From assembly GCA_903897475.1 (NCBI GenBank), contig CAIUBS010000135.1, positions 1-8,481 of the forward strand: a stretch of DNA of 8,481 nt, in the 5' to 3' direction. The DNA is from an uncultured Actinomycetes bacterium (lineage in GTDB: Bacteria > Actinomycetota > Actinomycetes > Nanopelagicales > Nanopelagicaceae). Shown piece by piece: positions 1-6,082 of this stretch. The notes below the pieces were generated by a model. That model worked only from the letters and a program-made list of their open reading frames with translations, was not told the origin of the DNA and made no database searches. Every line of letters begins with the position of its first letter. Within the stretch, counting starts at the first letter, position 1. Position numbers and translations under genes: made by a program.

Positions 1-561
1 GCATCTGATGTAGCACTTTTATCTTCAGTGGATGGTGGAGCACTACTTAGAGTTATCGCCGGAGAAATTAATGGATTTAAGGGACCGGGATCAACGCAAA
101 CACCAATTACATTGGTACATGCCACATTACAACCAGGAGCAGAGCTACGTCTTCCTTGGAATAAAAATTACAATGCCTTGGCTTATGTACTAAATGGAAA
201 TGGAACTGTTGGAGAAGAAAAACATTCGATTACTACAGGTCAATTAGTCACTTATCGAGATGGTGACGTAATTGTCATAACAGCCAATAAAACTCAGGAC
301 TCTAAGTCGCCAGAACTTGATGTTTTAATTCTTGGTGGACTACCAATTAAAGAGCCAGTAGCTTGGATGGGTCCATTTGTTATGAACACAAAGTCAGAAG
401 TTTTAAAAGCATTTGATGATTTCCAAAAGGGTGTTCTGGGAGTTGTTCCACCTAATTGGAATAAATCAAAAAGACCTCTCGAACGCGATGGTATTGGTTA
501 TAAATTAGGTGCAGATTTAAAGGGAGTGCACGGAACACCAGATGGATTACAAGAAAGTTAA
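1..561 (+). CDS. Pirin-family bicupin protein, C-terminal part (5' end outside window)
   Basis: This is the last 186 codons of a gene that enters from the left; the frame is open from base 1 and ends at TAA 559-561. A GTG at 28 is in frame, but the preceding codons already read as pirin sequence (ALLSSVDGGALLRVIAGE), so it is not the start. Most of the second cupin barrel is visible: 'YNALAYVLNGNGTVGEE' is typical of the barrel core, and 'GPFVMNT' followed by 'AFDDFQKGVLG' is the characteristic pirin C-terminal signature. The metal-binding histidines of pirins lie in the N-terminal cupin and cannot be checked here. Pirins are cytosolic metal-binding cupins; some have quercetinase activity and others act as regulators, so the function of this member is unknown. 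It converges on the riboflavin operon with a 40-base gap and has no evident functional link to it. Confidence 0.88.
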   Translation, partial: ASDVALLSSVDGGALLRVIAGEINGFKGPGSTQTPITLVHATLQPGAELRLPWNKNYNALAYVLNGNGTVGEEKHSITTGQLVTYRDGDVIVITANKTQDSKSPELDVLILGGLPIKEPVAWMGPFVMNTKSEVLKAFDDFQKGVLGVVPPNWNKSKRPLERDGIGYKLGADLKGVHGTPDGLQES

Positions 562-582
562 AGTTCTTTAAGGAATTTAACT
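556..582. terminator. Inverted repeat between convergent genes, candidate terminator
   Basis: A perfect 7-base inverted repeat, AGTTAAA (556-562) and TTTAACT (576-582), can be extended inward by TTC/GAA with one bulged G and a 6-base loop. It overlaps the pirin-gene stop codon. Read on the minus strand (end of the riboflavin operon) it is followed by the T-rich TTTCTT. Read on the plus strand a run of six T follows at 598-603, after a second, weaker hairpin (GGT-GTAT-ACC, 587-596). The stem is AT-rich, so termination strength is uncertain, but the position between converging genes fits a shared terminator. Confidence 0.42.
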
Positions 583-601
583 AAAGGGTGTATACCATTT
601 T

Positions 602-1069
602 TTAAAGATTTTTGTACTCAATAGCCAAATTCAATGCTGCTACTGCAGCTTCATAACCCTTATTTTCCTGACCTTCTGTTAACCCAGAACGTTCATTTGC
701 TTGATCCAAGTTTTCACACATTAACACTCCAAATCCAATTGGTTTATTCCTAGAGAGAGAAACTTGCATAATTCCACTGGTAACGCCTTGGCAGACATAA
801 TCAAAATGTGGAGTATCTCCTTTTAAAATTAAACCAACAGCAACAACTAAATCTGAGCCAGCATCTAACAATTTCTGAGAAGCAAGCGGAATTTCAAAAG
901 ATCCAGCTACTTTGTGAACAGAAACATTCTTACATCCGGCTTCAGCGAACGCTTTTTTTGCACCCGTTACTAATGCATCGCAGATGTCAGAATGCCAACT
1001 CGATGTAACTATTGAAGCATTCAGGCTTGATCCATCTAAAACTTTAATATTTGGCGATGATCCAGTCAT
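602..1069 (-). CDS. ribH: 6,7-dimethyl-8-ribityllumazine synthase
   Basis: RibH condenses 5-amino-6-ribitylaminouracil with 3,4-dihydroxy-2-butanone 4-phosphate to give lumazine, the penultimate step of riboflavin synthesis. In the family it forms pentamers or 60-mer shells in the cytosol. The protein is 155 residues, the normal length. Visible signatures are W25 in the substrate-stacking position, 'GSFEIP' at 56-61, 'KGDTPHFDYVC' at 83-93 with the catalytic H88, the phosphate-contacting R127 in 'ERSG', and the C-terminal 'NKGYEAA' segment. The start ATG (1069) overlaps the ribBA stop in a TAATG junction, and an AAGGAA Shine-Dalgarno lies just upstream inside ribBA, so translation is probably coupled. 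It is the last gene of the riboflavin operon and should be controlled by the FMN riboswitch at the operon head. Confidence 0.97.
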   Translation of the reverse strand: MTGSSPNIKVLDGSSLNASIVTSSWHSDICDALVTGAKKAFAEAGCKNVSVHKVAGSFEIPLASQKLLDAGSDLVVAVGLILKGDTPHFDYVCQGVTSGIMQVSLSRNKPIGFGVLMCENLDQANERSGLTEGQENKGYEAAVAALNLAIEYKNL

Positions 1070-2289
1070 TATATTTCCTTCATAATATGATTTAGTTTAC
1101 TTCTCTTTGTATTCAAATATTTCTTGTTTGTGGAATTTTCAGGAATTACTAATGGTACCTGGGTGACCTCTATGGATTCACCGGCAAGTGCTGCTATCTT
1201 TGCGGGATTATTTGTTAATAAATTAATCTGTGAAATATTAAGATTTCTCAAAATCAATGCTGCATCTTCCCAGGAGCGCATATCTGCGCCATGACCAAGT
1301 GCCAAATTAGCTTCTACTGTATCTAACCCTTCATCTTGTAATTTGTAAGCCTTTATTTTTTCAGAAAGTCCAATTCCTCGTCCTTCATGACCTCTTAAAT
1401 AAATAATTAATCCACTTCCAGCTCTTTCTATTTCTTCCATAGCCTTACTCAATTGCTCACCGCAATCACATCGGGTAGAGCCAAATATTTCACCTGTTAA
1501 ACATTCAGAATGTACTCTAACTAACATTCCTTTTGAGTGGATCTTTCCGTATGACAAAATTGCATGCGTTTGACCATTTGAGCCAAAATCTGTTGCAATC
1601 TTCCAAGTATTATTTTTTCTAGGTAAATCACTCCATTCATACTTAACAACATCTTGCTCTATAACTGGATTAGCTTCAATGAAATACTTTGTTAGCTCTG
1701 CAATGCTGATTATTTGCAACTTATTAGCTGCAGCAAACTCAGAAACACTATTACCAGTCATCATGGTGCCATCATCATTTACCAATTCAGATAAAACTCC
1801 AACAGGTGGTTGGCCTGCCAATATGCTAAGTGCAACTGCAGCTTCAGTATGTCCAGATCTGCCCTTAAGTAATGCTCTGTCTGCTACTAGTGGAAAAATA
1901 TGTCCTGGTCTGACAAAATCATTTGCTTTAGTTTTATTGTTAGCAATTGCTAAGATGGTATTTGCTCGCTCTTTTGCGCTAATTCCTGTGGTTAATTCAG
2001 ACTTATAATCAACGGAAACTGTAAAAGCTGTACGTTTGAGATCTTGATTATTTGAAATCATTTGAGGCAAATCAAGAGTTCTTGCTCTTTCAGATGTTAT
2101 TGCCACACAGATAACACCTGAGGTGTGACGAATCATGAATGCTAGTTTTTCTTGAGTAGCGAATTGAGCAGAAAAAACAAGGTCGGCTTCATTTTCCCGA
2201 TTTTCATCATCGGTAACAATGATCATTCGACCAGAGCGATAGTCATCTAAAGCTAATCTTAAATTATTAGTCATTGCTTCGACCACCAT
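1069..2289 (-). CDS. ribBA: Bifunctional 3,4-DHBP synthase / GTP cyclohydrolase II
   Basis: This fused enzyme supplies both precursors of the pathway. The N-terminal domain (about 1-205) converts ribulose 5-phosphate to 3,4-dihydroxy-2-butanone 4-phosphate. The C-terminal domain (about 210-400) opens GTP to the diaminopyrimidine. The synthase motifs are complete: 'TDDENRENEADL' at 26-37, C61, 'RSGHTEA' with H146, and 'ELVNDDGTM' with E167. The cyclohydrolase half has the zinc cysteines C262, C273 and C275 ('SECLTGEIFGSTRCDCG'), 'LRGHEGRGIGL' at 297-307, Y314, and D335/R337 matching the E. coli catalytic residues. At 406 residues it is normal length. Two starts are possible: ATG at 2289, or ATG at 2274 (five codons shorter), which overlaps the ribE stop as ATGACTAA; neither has a strong ribosome binding site. 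Either way it overlaps ribE (by 23 or 8 bases), implying coupled translation. Confidence 0.96.
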   Translation of the reverse strand: MVVEAMTNNLRLALDDYRSGRMIIVTDDENRENEADLVFSAQFATQEKLAFMIRHTSGVICVAITSERARTLDLPQMISNNQDLKRTAFTVSVDYKSELTTGISAKERANTILAIANNKTKANDFVRPGHIFPLVADRALLKGRSGHTEAAVALSILAGQPPVGVLSELVNDDGTMMTGNSVSEFAAANKLQIISIAELTKYFIEANPVIEQDVVKYEWSDLPRKNNTWKIATDFGSNGQTHAILSYGKIHSKGMLVRVHSECLTGEIFGSTRCDCGEQLSKAMEEIERAGSGLIIYLRGHEGRGIGLSEKIKAYKLQDEGLDTVEANLALGHGADMRSWEDAALILRNLNISQINLLTNNPAKIAALAGESIEVTQVPLVIPENSTNKKYLNTKRSKLNHIMKEI

Positions 2290-2869
2290 TTGACTGTCTT
2301 TCTACATACTTAGCTAATAGGTCTACTTCGACATTTACTAGATCTCCCACTTTTTTACTAGATAAGTTAGTTTTTTCTAATGTTTTAGGAATTAGCCAAA
2401 CTGTTATCAAATTTGTTTCAATTTCACCGATAGTCAGTGAAACACCATCCAAACAGATTGAACCTTGAGCGACGACATACTTTAGTAGGTGTTCTGGAAG
2501 AACTATCTGTAATTTTGTCCATTCTTTAGATGGAGAAATGCTTACAATTTTAGCTGCCGCATCTACATGTCCTTGAACTAAATGTCCACCTATACGATCA
2601 CTGAATTTCATAGCCAATTCCAAGTTCAATGAATCACCTATCTTTAATTGCCCTAAAGCAGTTAACTCCAAAGTTTTAGTCATAACATCTGCTGTGAAGC
2701 CAAAATCTGTGACTTCAGTTGCCGTTAAGCATGCACCATTTACAGCGATTGAGTCACCAACTTTTAATTCTTCTTTAGTAGAGCTGCAATTTATCTCAAT
2801 TTTGGCAGAATCTTTTTGAGTAATAATGTTTTTAACAACCCCGACTTCTTGTATTAATCCGGTAAACAT
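2267..2869 (-). CDS. ribE: Riboflavin synthase, alpha subunit type
   Basis: RibE dismutates two molecules of 6,7-dimethyl-8-ribityllumazine into riboflavin and the pyrimidine that RibH reuses. The protein is 200 residues with the expected tandem lumazine-binding barrels. The first opens with the invariant 'MFTGLIQEVG' and contains S40 and C47 in 'GDSIAVNGACLT', matching the conserved Ser/Cys of the E. coli enzyme. 'GGHLVQGHVD' at 94-103 begins the second barrel and includes H101. 'SICLDGVSLTIGE' at 137-149 is the matching repeat motif. The start ATG (2869) overlaps the ribD stop in a TAATG junction, with AAGGAT as a likely Shine-Dalgarno. The gene is sometimes called ribC or ribB in other organisms; I use the alpha-subunit name ribE. 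It is the second gene of the FMN-controlled operon. Confidence 0.96.
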   Translation of the reverse strand: MFTGLIQEVGVVKNIITQKDSAKIEINCSSTKEELKVGDSIAVNGACLTATEVTDFGFTADVMTKTLELTALGQLKIGDSLNLELAMKFSDRIGGHLVQGHVDAAAKIVSISPSKEWTKLQIVLPEHLLKYVVAQGSICLDGVSLTIGEIETNLITVWLIPKTLEKTNLSSKKVGDLVNVEVDLLAKYVERQSNGGRSND

Positions 2870-3858
2870 TATTGATCCTTAACTAAAATTATTTTTAGAT
2901 CTGTATCAACTATTTCGGAGCTGTAAATTTTGAAATTAATTCTATTTTCCAATGAATTAATGCCTAAGTTACCAATAAAACTTTGTCCAGTGCCTAATAA
3001 AGATGGATTCAAATAGATATGAATCTCATCTACTACATCAGATTTAACCAAAAACGTGCCCAACGTTGCACCAGATTCGACTAAAACTTGGTTTACCTCA
3101 AGTTTTTCAAGTAAATCCAAGAGGTCAGATATTTTATGACTCTGCAAGAAGAAAGTTGGGGCAGTTCCATCATTTAGGTTATGAGTATTAGGTATGACTC
3201 GATTGCCCATAACTAATCTCTTGGGCTGATTTGCATTTTCTTCCTTTGAATTTAATGAAGGATTATCGGCTAATGCTGTACCTGTGCCAATTAAAATTAA
3301 GTCAGATTGCCCTCTTAATTTAGAAACTTGCATTCGAGAGGCTTCACTTGTTATCCACTTAGAACTTCCATCTTGGGCTGAAATTTTTCCATCGAGGGTC
3401 ATTCCAATCTTCCAAATAAAGTATGGGCGATGATTAGCTATTTTATTTAGCCAAAACCTATTTGAATGACTCACTCTTTCTTTTAGTACGCCACCAACAA
3501 CCTCGATACCGGCACTTTTCAAGCGATCTGCACCACCTTTTGCAACTAAATTTTGATCTGAAACTGAGTAGACAACTTTTCTAATTCCTGAATCAATTAT
3601 TAGTTCTGAGCATGGCGGTGTCTTTCCATGGTGATTACAAGGTTCTAATGTTGTAATTAATGTTGCACCCTTTGGAATTTCGCCAACTTTTTTTATTACT
3701 TTAGCTTCGGCGTGCAATCCACCATCGTGAAAATCTTGTGCAATTACGTAACCTGATTCATCAACAATTAGTGCACCAACAATTGGATTTGGAGATGTTT
3801 TTCCTAAACCAAGCAGGGATAACTCATCGGCTTGTGCCATTAAAGCTGAGTAATCCAT
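2869..3858 (-). CDS. ribD: Bifunctional diaminohydroxyphosphoribosylaminopyrimidine deaminase / 5-amino-6-(5-phosphoribosylamino)uracil reductase
   Basis: RibD carries out the second and third steps on the GTP branch: deamination of the pyrimidine ring, then NADPH-dependent reduction of the ribose. With the chosen start it is 329 residues. The N-terminal CDA-fold domain (about 1-145) shows 'TSPNPIVGA' at 21-29, the zinc/catalytic 'HAE' (H49, E51), C74 in 'LEPCNHHGKTPPC', and C83. The reductase domain (about 146-329) opens with 'WKIGMTLDGKI' (K150, D156) and includes 'VESGATLG'. The first in-frame ATG is at 3921, but the 21 residues it would add (starting MACCHC) run through the riboswitch leader and look non-coding. 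ATG 3858 follows a GGGGG Shine-Dalgarno (3865-3869) by six bases and begins at the usual RibD position, so it is preferred. It is the first gene of the operon. Confidence 0.95.
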   Translation of the reverse strand: MDYSALMAQADELSLLGLGKTSPNPIVGALIVDESGYVIAQDFHDGGLHAEAKVIKKVGEIPKGATLITTLEPCNHHGKTPPCSELIIDSGIRKVVYSVSDQNLVAKGGADRLKSAGIEVVGGVLKERVSHSNRFWLNKIANHRPYFIWKIGMTLDGKISAQDGSSKWITSEASRMQVSKLRGQSDLILIGTGTALADNPSLNSKEENANQPKRLVMGNRVIPNTHNLNDGTAPTFFLQSHKISDLLDLLEKLEVNQVLVESGATLGTFLVKSDVVDEIHIYLNPSLLGTGQSFIGNLGINSLENRINFKIYSSEIVDTDLKIILVKDQ

Positions 3859-3860
3859 AA

Positions 3861-3890
3861 AGCGCCCCCAGAATAGAAATCGGGGTACGC
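3861..3890 (-). promoter_or_regulatory. Shine-Dalgarno sequestor hairpin of the FMN riboswitch expression platform
   Basis: On the minus strand CCCC (3885-3882) can pair with GGGG (3869-3866), part of the ribD Shine-Dalgarno. A closing G-U pair inside leaves a 10-base loop. Below a small internal loop, GCG (3890-3888) pairs with CGC (3864-3862). The hairpin would bury the ribosome binding site six bases before ATG 3858. There is no T-run after it, so it looks like translational control rather than a terminator. The same strand, ACCCCGA (3886-3880), is exactly complementary to TCGGGGT (4045-4039) at the 5' edge of the riboswitch, a candidate anti-sequestor. The pairing is read from the sequence; the switching mechanism is inferred. 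Confidence 0.7.
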
Positions 3891-3926
3891 AAAAGAAAAT
3901 GACGCAATGACAGCACGCCACTTACA

Positions 3927-4052
3927 TACATCTTCTCTCATCCGGACTTTAACCGTCGGTCTTGGAGTTTCACCAAGTCCACCGCTAACTGGATGTAAGC
4001 GGGTCGCAGACTTTAACTGCCGGTTCGGAATTACACCGACCCCGAAAATGTA
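3927..4052 (-). ncRNA. FMN riboswitch (RFN element) controlling the riboflavin operon
   Basis: On the minus strand this 126-base element matches the RFN aptamer in all six helices. P1 is TACATTTTC (4052-4044) with GAAGATGTA (3935-3927), nine pairs including one G-U. The strongly conserved cores follow in order: 'TCGGGGTCGGTG', 'ATTCCG', 'ACCGGCAG', a variable P4 (CCGCT/AGCGG), 'CTTGGTGAAACTCCAAG', and 'GACGGTTAAAGTCCGGATGA' with 'GAGAAGAT' closing P1. The element binds flavin mononucleotide. It ends 68 bases before the ribD start, with the expression platform between. One difference from the usual consensus is TGTAATT in place of TGAAATT in the P2 loop. FMN binding is expected to repress ribD, and through coupled translation the whole operon. 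Confidence 0.97.
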
Positions 4053-4057
4053 GCTTT

Positions 4058-4085
4058 AGTCTACCAAGAGATTATTGCCTTACAA
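4058..4085 (-). promoter_or_regulatory. Candidate promoter of the riboflavin operon
   Basis: On the minus strand a -35-like TTGTAA (4085-4080) and a -10-like TAGACT (4063-4058) are separated by 16 bases. Each matches the sigma-70 consensus at four of six positions, and the -10 fits the actinobacterial TANNNT pattern. Transcription would begin about 4051-4054, right at the 5' strand of riboswitch P1, which is the expected arrangement. The same hexamer TAGACT precedes argG. Confidence 0.5.
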
Positions 4086-4094
4086 ATTGTTAAA

Positions 4095-4121
4095 TAAGCG
4101 CAGTTTTATCGGGCGCCTAGT
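4095..4121 (-). terminator. Weak candidate terminator after argG
   Basis: Immediately after the argG stop codon the minus strand can fold AGGCGC...GCGCTT (six pairs including one G-T) around an 11-base loop, and then reads TATTT. The stem is short and the loop large, so termination may be inefficient. It is nevertheless the only such structure in the gap between argG and the riboflavin promoter. Confidence 0.28.
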
Positions 4122-5442
4122 CTATTTCCTTAATGAGTTTAAATTCAGATGAAGAAAGCTGACCCTGTGAGGCATAAAGATCTAACTTAGTTCTTGTATC
4201 TTCAATATCTAGATTTCTCATTGTTAATTGACCAATTCGATCCTCTGGTCCAAAGGCAGCATCCGAAGTTTTTTCCATAGATAACTTCTCTGGAGAGTAA
4301 GAAAGATTAGCACCTTGGGTATTCATGATTGAATAATCATCTCCCCTGCGTAATCTAATTGTGACCGATCCAGTTATCGTTGAAGCAACCCAGCTAGTAA
4401 GTGATTGGCGAAGCATTAGTGCTTGGGGATCAAACCAACGACCTTCATATAAAAATCTTCCCAACTTACGCCCTTGCTCACGATAAGTTGCAATTGTGTC
4501 TTCATTATGAATAGCACTCACTAATCTTTCATAAGCGATGAATAGCAATGCCATTCCTGGTGCCTCATAAATTCCACGGCTTTTAGCTTCAATAATTCGA
4601 TTCTCAATCTGATCACTCATACCAAGCCCGTGACGACCACCAATTGAATTAACTTCTTTAATCAACGCAACGGAGTCTTTGATGGTTTTACCATTTACTG
4701 AAACTGGGCGCCCTTGTAAAAATTCTATAGTTACATCTTCAGAGTCAATTTTTACTGACTGATCCCAAAACTTAACTCCCATAATTGGCTCAACAATTTC
4801 AATATGTGAATCTAAATTTTCAAGTGACTTAGCCTCATGTGTTGCACCCAAGATATTGGCATCGGTGCTATATGCCTTCTCTGTTGAATCTCGATACGGC
4901 AATTTATGATCGGCTAGCCACTTTGACATTTCTTTTCGTCCACCTAATTCACTTACAAAATCTTTATCTAGCCAAGGTTTATAGATTTTAAGTTTTGGGT
5001 TGGCTAGTAAGCCATATCTATAAAAACGCTCAATGTCATTACCTTTATAAGTTGATCCATCTCCCCAAATCAAGACATTATCTTCAAGCATTGCTCTAAC
5101 CAATAATGTTCCAGTGACTGCCCTACCAAGTGGAGTGGTATTAAAGTAAACCTTGCCGGCAGTTGTTATATGGAAAGCTCCACATGCAATTGCGGCTAAC
5201 CCTTCTTCTACTAGTGCGCTCTTGCAATCAATAAGTCGGGCAATTTCTGCACCATACTCTTTTGCACGATTTGGAATAGATTCAGTATTTGGTTCATCAT
5301 ATTGCCCAAGATCTGCAGTGTAAGCACATGGCAAAGCACCTTTGCTTTTCATCCAAGCAACAGCAACTGATGTATCCAGACCGCCACTAAAAGCAATACC
5401 TATTTTTTGACCTATTGGAAGTGAGGATAGAACTTTAGACAT
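4117..5442 (-). CDS. argG: Argininosuccinate synthase, long (E. coli-like) type
   Basis: ArgG joins citrulline and aspartate with ATP to form argininosuccinate, the penultimate step of arginine biosynthesis, in the cytosol. The protein is 441 residues, close to the E. coli enzyme (about 447) and clearly longer than the roughly 400-residue class common in actinobacteria. The PP-loop 'AFSGGLDTSVAV' lies at 17-28. Further landmarks, familiar from the E. coli-type sequence, are 'FNTTPLGRAVTG', 'WGDGSTYKGNDIERFYRYG', 'LGATHEAK', 'PIMGVKFWDQSVKI', 'IGGRHGLGMSDQIENR' and 'DRIGQLTMRNLDI'. The start ATG 5442 has no nearby Shine-Dalgarno. A -10-like TAGACT ends seven bases before it, suggesting a leaderless mRNA. 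It lies 22 bases downstream of tadC, but no argH or other arginine gene is adjacent in the window. Confidence 0.96.
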   Translation of the reverse strand: MSKVLSSLPIGQKIGIAFSGGLDTSVAVAWMKSKGALPCAYTADLGQYDEPNTESIPNRAKEYGAEIARLIDCKSALVEEGLAAIACGAFHITTAGKVYFNTTPLGRAVTGTLLVRAMLEDNVLIWGDGSTYKGNDIERFYRYGLLANPKLKIYKPWLDKDFVSELGGRKEMSKWLADHKLPYRDSTEKAYSTDANILGATHEAKSLENLDSHIEIVEPIMGVKFWDQSVKIDSEDVTIEFLQGRPVSVNGKTIKDSVALIKEVNSIGGRHGLGMSDQIENRIIEAKSRGIYEAPGMALLFIAYERLVSAIHNEDTIATYREQGRKLGRFLYEGRWFDPQALMLRQSLTSWVASTITGSVTIRLRRGDDYSIMNTQGANLSYSPEKLSMEKTSDAAFGPEDRIGQLTMRNLDIEDTRTKLDLYASQGQLSSSEFKLIKEID

Positions 5443-5448
5443 GGGGAC

Positions 5449-5454
5449 AGTCTA
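5449..5454 (-). promoter_or_regulatory. Candidate -10 box for leaderless argG transcript
   Basis: On the minus strand TAGACT is followed by GTCCCC and then the argG ATG, which places the expected start site on the A of the start codon. No convincing -35 element or Shine-Dalgarno is visible. The only purine-rich stretch upstream (AAAAGG) is too far from the ATG to act as one. The hexamer is identical to the -10 box proposed for the riboflavin operon. Confidence 0.45.
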
Positions 5455-5464
5455 ACCTTTTACG

Positions 5465-5486
5465 CTAAAACCCCGCTTGGTTTAAG
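5465..5486 (-). repeat. Inverted repeat across the tadC stop codon
   Basis: On the minus strand AAACC and GGTTT form a five-pair stem with a six-base loop, and after one T-T mismatch two more pairs (CT with AG) reach the TAG stop. The following bases (CGTAAAAGG) are not T-rich, so it is at best a weak terminator or attenuator between the tad genes and argG. Confidence 0.3.
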
Positions 5487-6082
5487 CCATAGAGTGAGGG
5501 CCAAATTGCAAAACTAATCGAAACTGGCAGTATTAAAAAGACCACTGGGATTAATAAGGTTATTTCGCTCTTGCCCGAGCGTTTCATTAAATTGAAATTT
5601 ATTTGCTTATTTAAAGCCAAAACCTGATTGTTTAATACATCGAGTATGGGAGTTCCTCTATTGATTGCAATCTGAATTGAATTAGTCAATCTTCTAACTT
5701 GAGTTGAACCAGTAGCGGATGCTAGAAAATCTAATGTTTGAGTAATGCTCCTACCTGCCTCATACTTACTTAAGCTTTCTCTAATCAATTTAGGCAAAAT
5801 TCCGTCAGATCTTTTTGATACGTATCGAATCGCTGACATAGGACTTTCACCGGTAGAAATCATTATGGAGATCATTTGTAAAATACTTACTAGCTCCTCA
5901 TTAACCTCACTTTGCTTTATTTCAGTACCAGTAATTTTTCTGATTAATACACTTAGCCAATTAAACTGTTTTGCATAATCAGATACTGCCAGCGAATTAG
6001 CTAACTCCTCAAAAATTATCCGTAGCGAGTAAATAACTGCTGGTGCTATTAAAATCAATGTATAGAAATTAACTTTGCTCAT
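5465..6082 (-). CDS. tadC: Tad/type II secretion F-domain inner-membrane protein, TadC-like
   Basis: This is the second platform protein of a Tad (Flp pilus-like) system, which in the family sits in the inner membrane with TadB and converts ATPase work into pilin assembly or secretion. The protein is 205 residues, a short form. A hydrophobic segment lies at about 6-20. The T2SSF-like cytoplasmic region follows (about 60-165), including 'ISTGESPMSAIRYV' and 'LTNSIQIAINRGTPILDVL'. A second membrane segment at about 174-196 ('LLIPVVFLILPVSISFAIWP') is typical of the TadC C terminus. Its start overlaps the tadB end by 14 bases, so expression is coupled. The assignment to TadC rather than TadB rests on gene order and the C-terminal pattern. 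A short inverted repeat straddles its stop codon. Confidence 0.82.
   Translation of the reverse strand: MSKVNFYTLILIAPAVIYSLRIIFEELANSLAVSDYAKQFNWLSVLIRKITGTEIKQSEVNEELVSILQMISIMISTGESPMSAIRYVSKRSDGILPKLIRESLSKYEAGRSITQTLDFLASATGSTQVRRLTNSIQIAINRGTPILDVLNNQVLALNKQINFNLMKRSGKSEITLLIPVVFLILPVSISFAIWPSLYGLNQAGF

Noticed and set aside
28..30. GTG at 28 as the start of the first plus-strand gene.
   Set aside because: The frame is open to base 1, and the preceding codons continue recognisable pirin sequence, so the gene starts outside the window.
808..1008. Plus-strand open frame of 66 codons inside ribH.
   Set aside because: Antisense to a certain gene, low-complexity Q/L-rich translation, no recognisable family.
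1679..2468. Plus-strand open frames antisense to ribBA (1679-2008) and ribE (2274-2468).
   Set aside because: Both lie opposite well-conserved enzyme domains and their translations look like reverse-strand artefacts.
3859..3921. Upstream extension of ribD to an in-frame ATG at 3921 (MACCHC...).
   Set aside because: The added residues are unlike RibD and run through the riboswitch expression platform. ATG 3858 has a good Shine-Dalgarno and the expected RibD N terminus.
5745..5978. Plus-strand open frame opposite tadC.
   Set aside because: Its hydrophobic translation is what the antisense of a membrane-protein gene gives. No independent evidence of coding.
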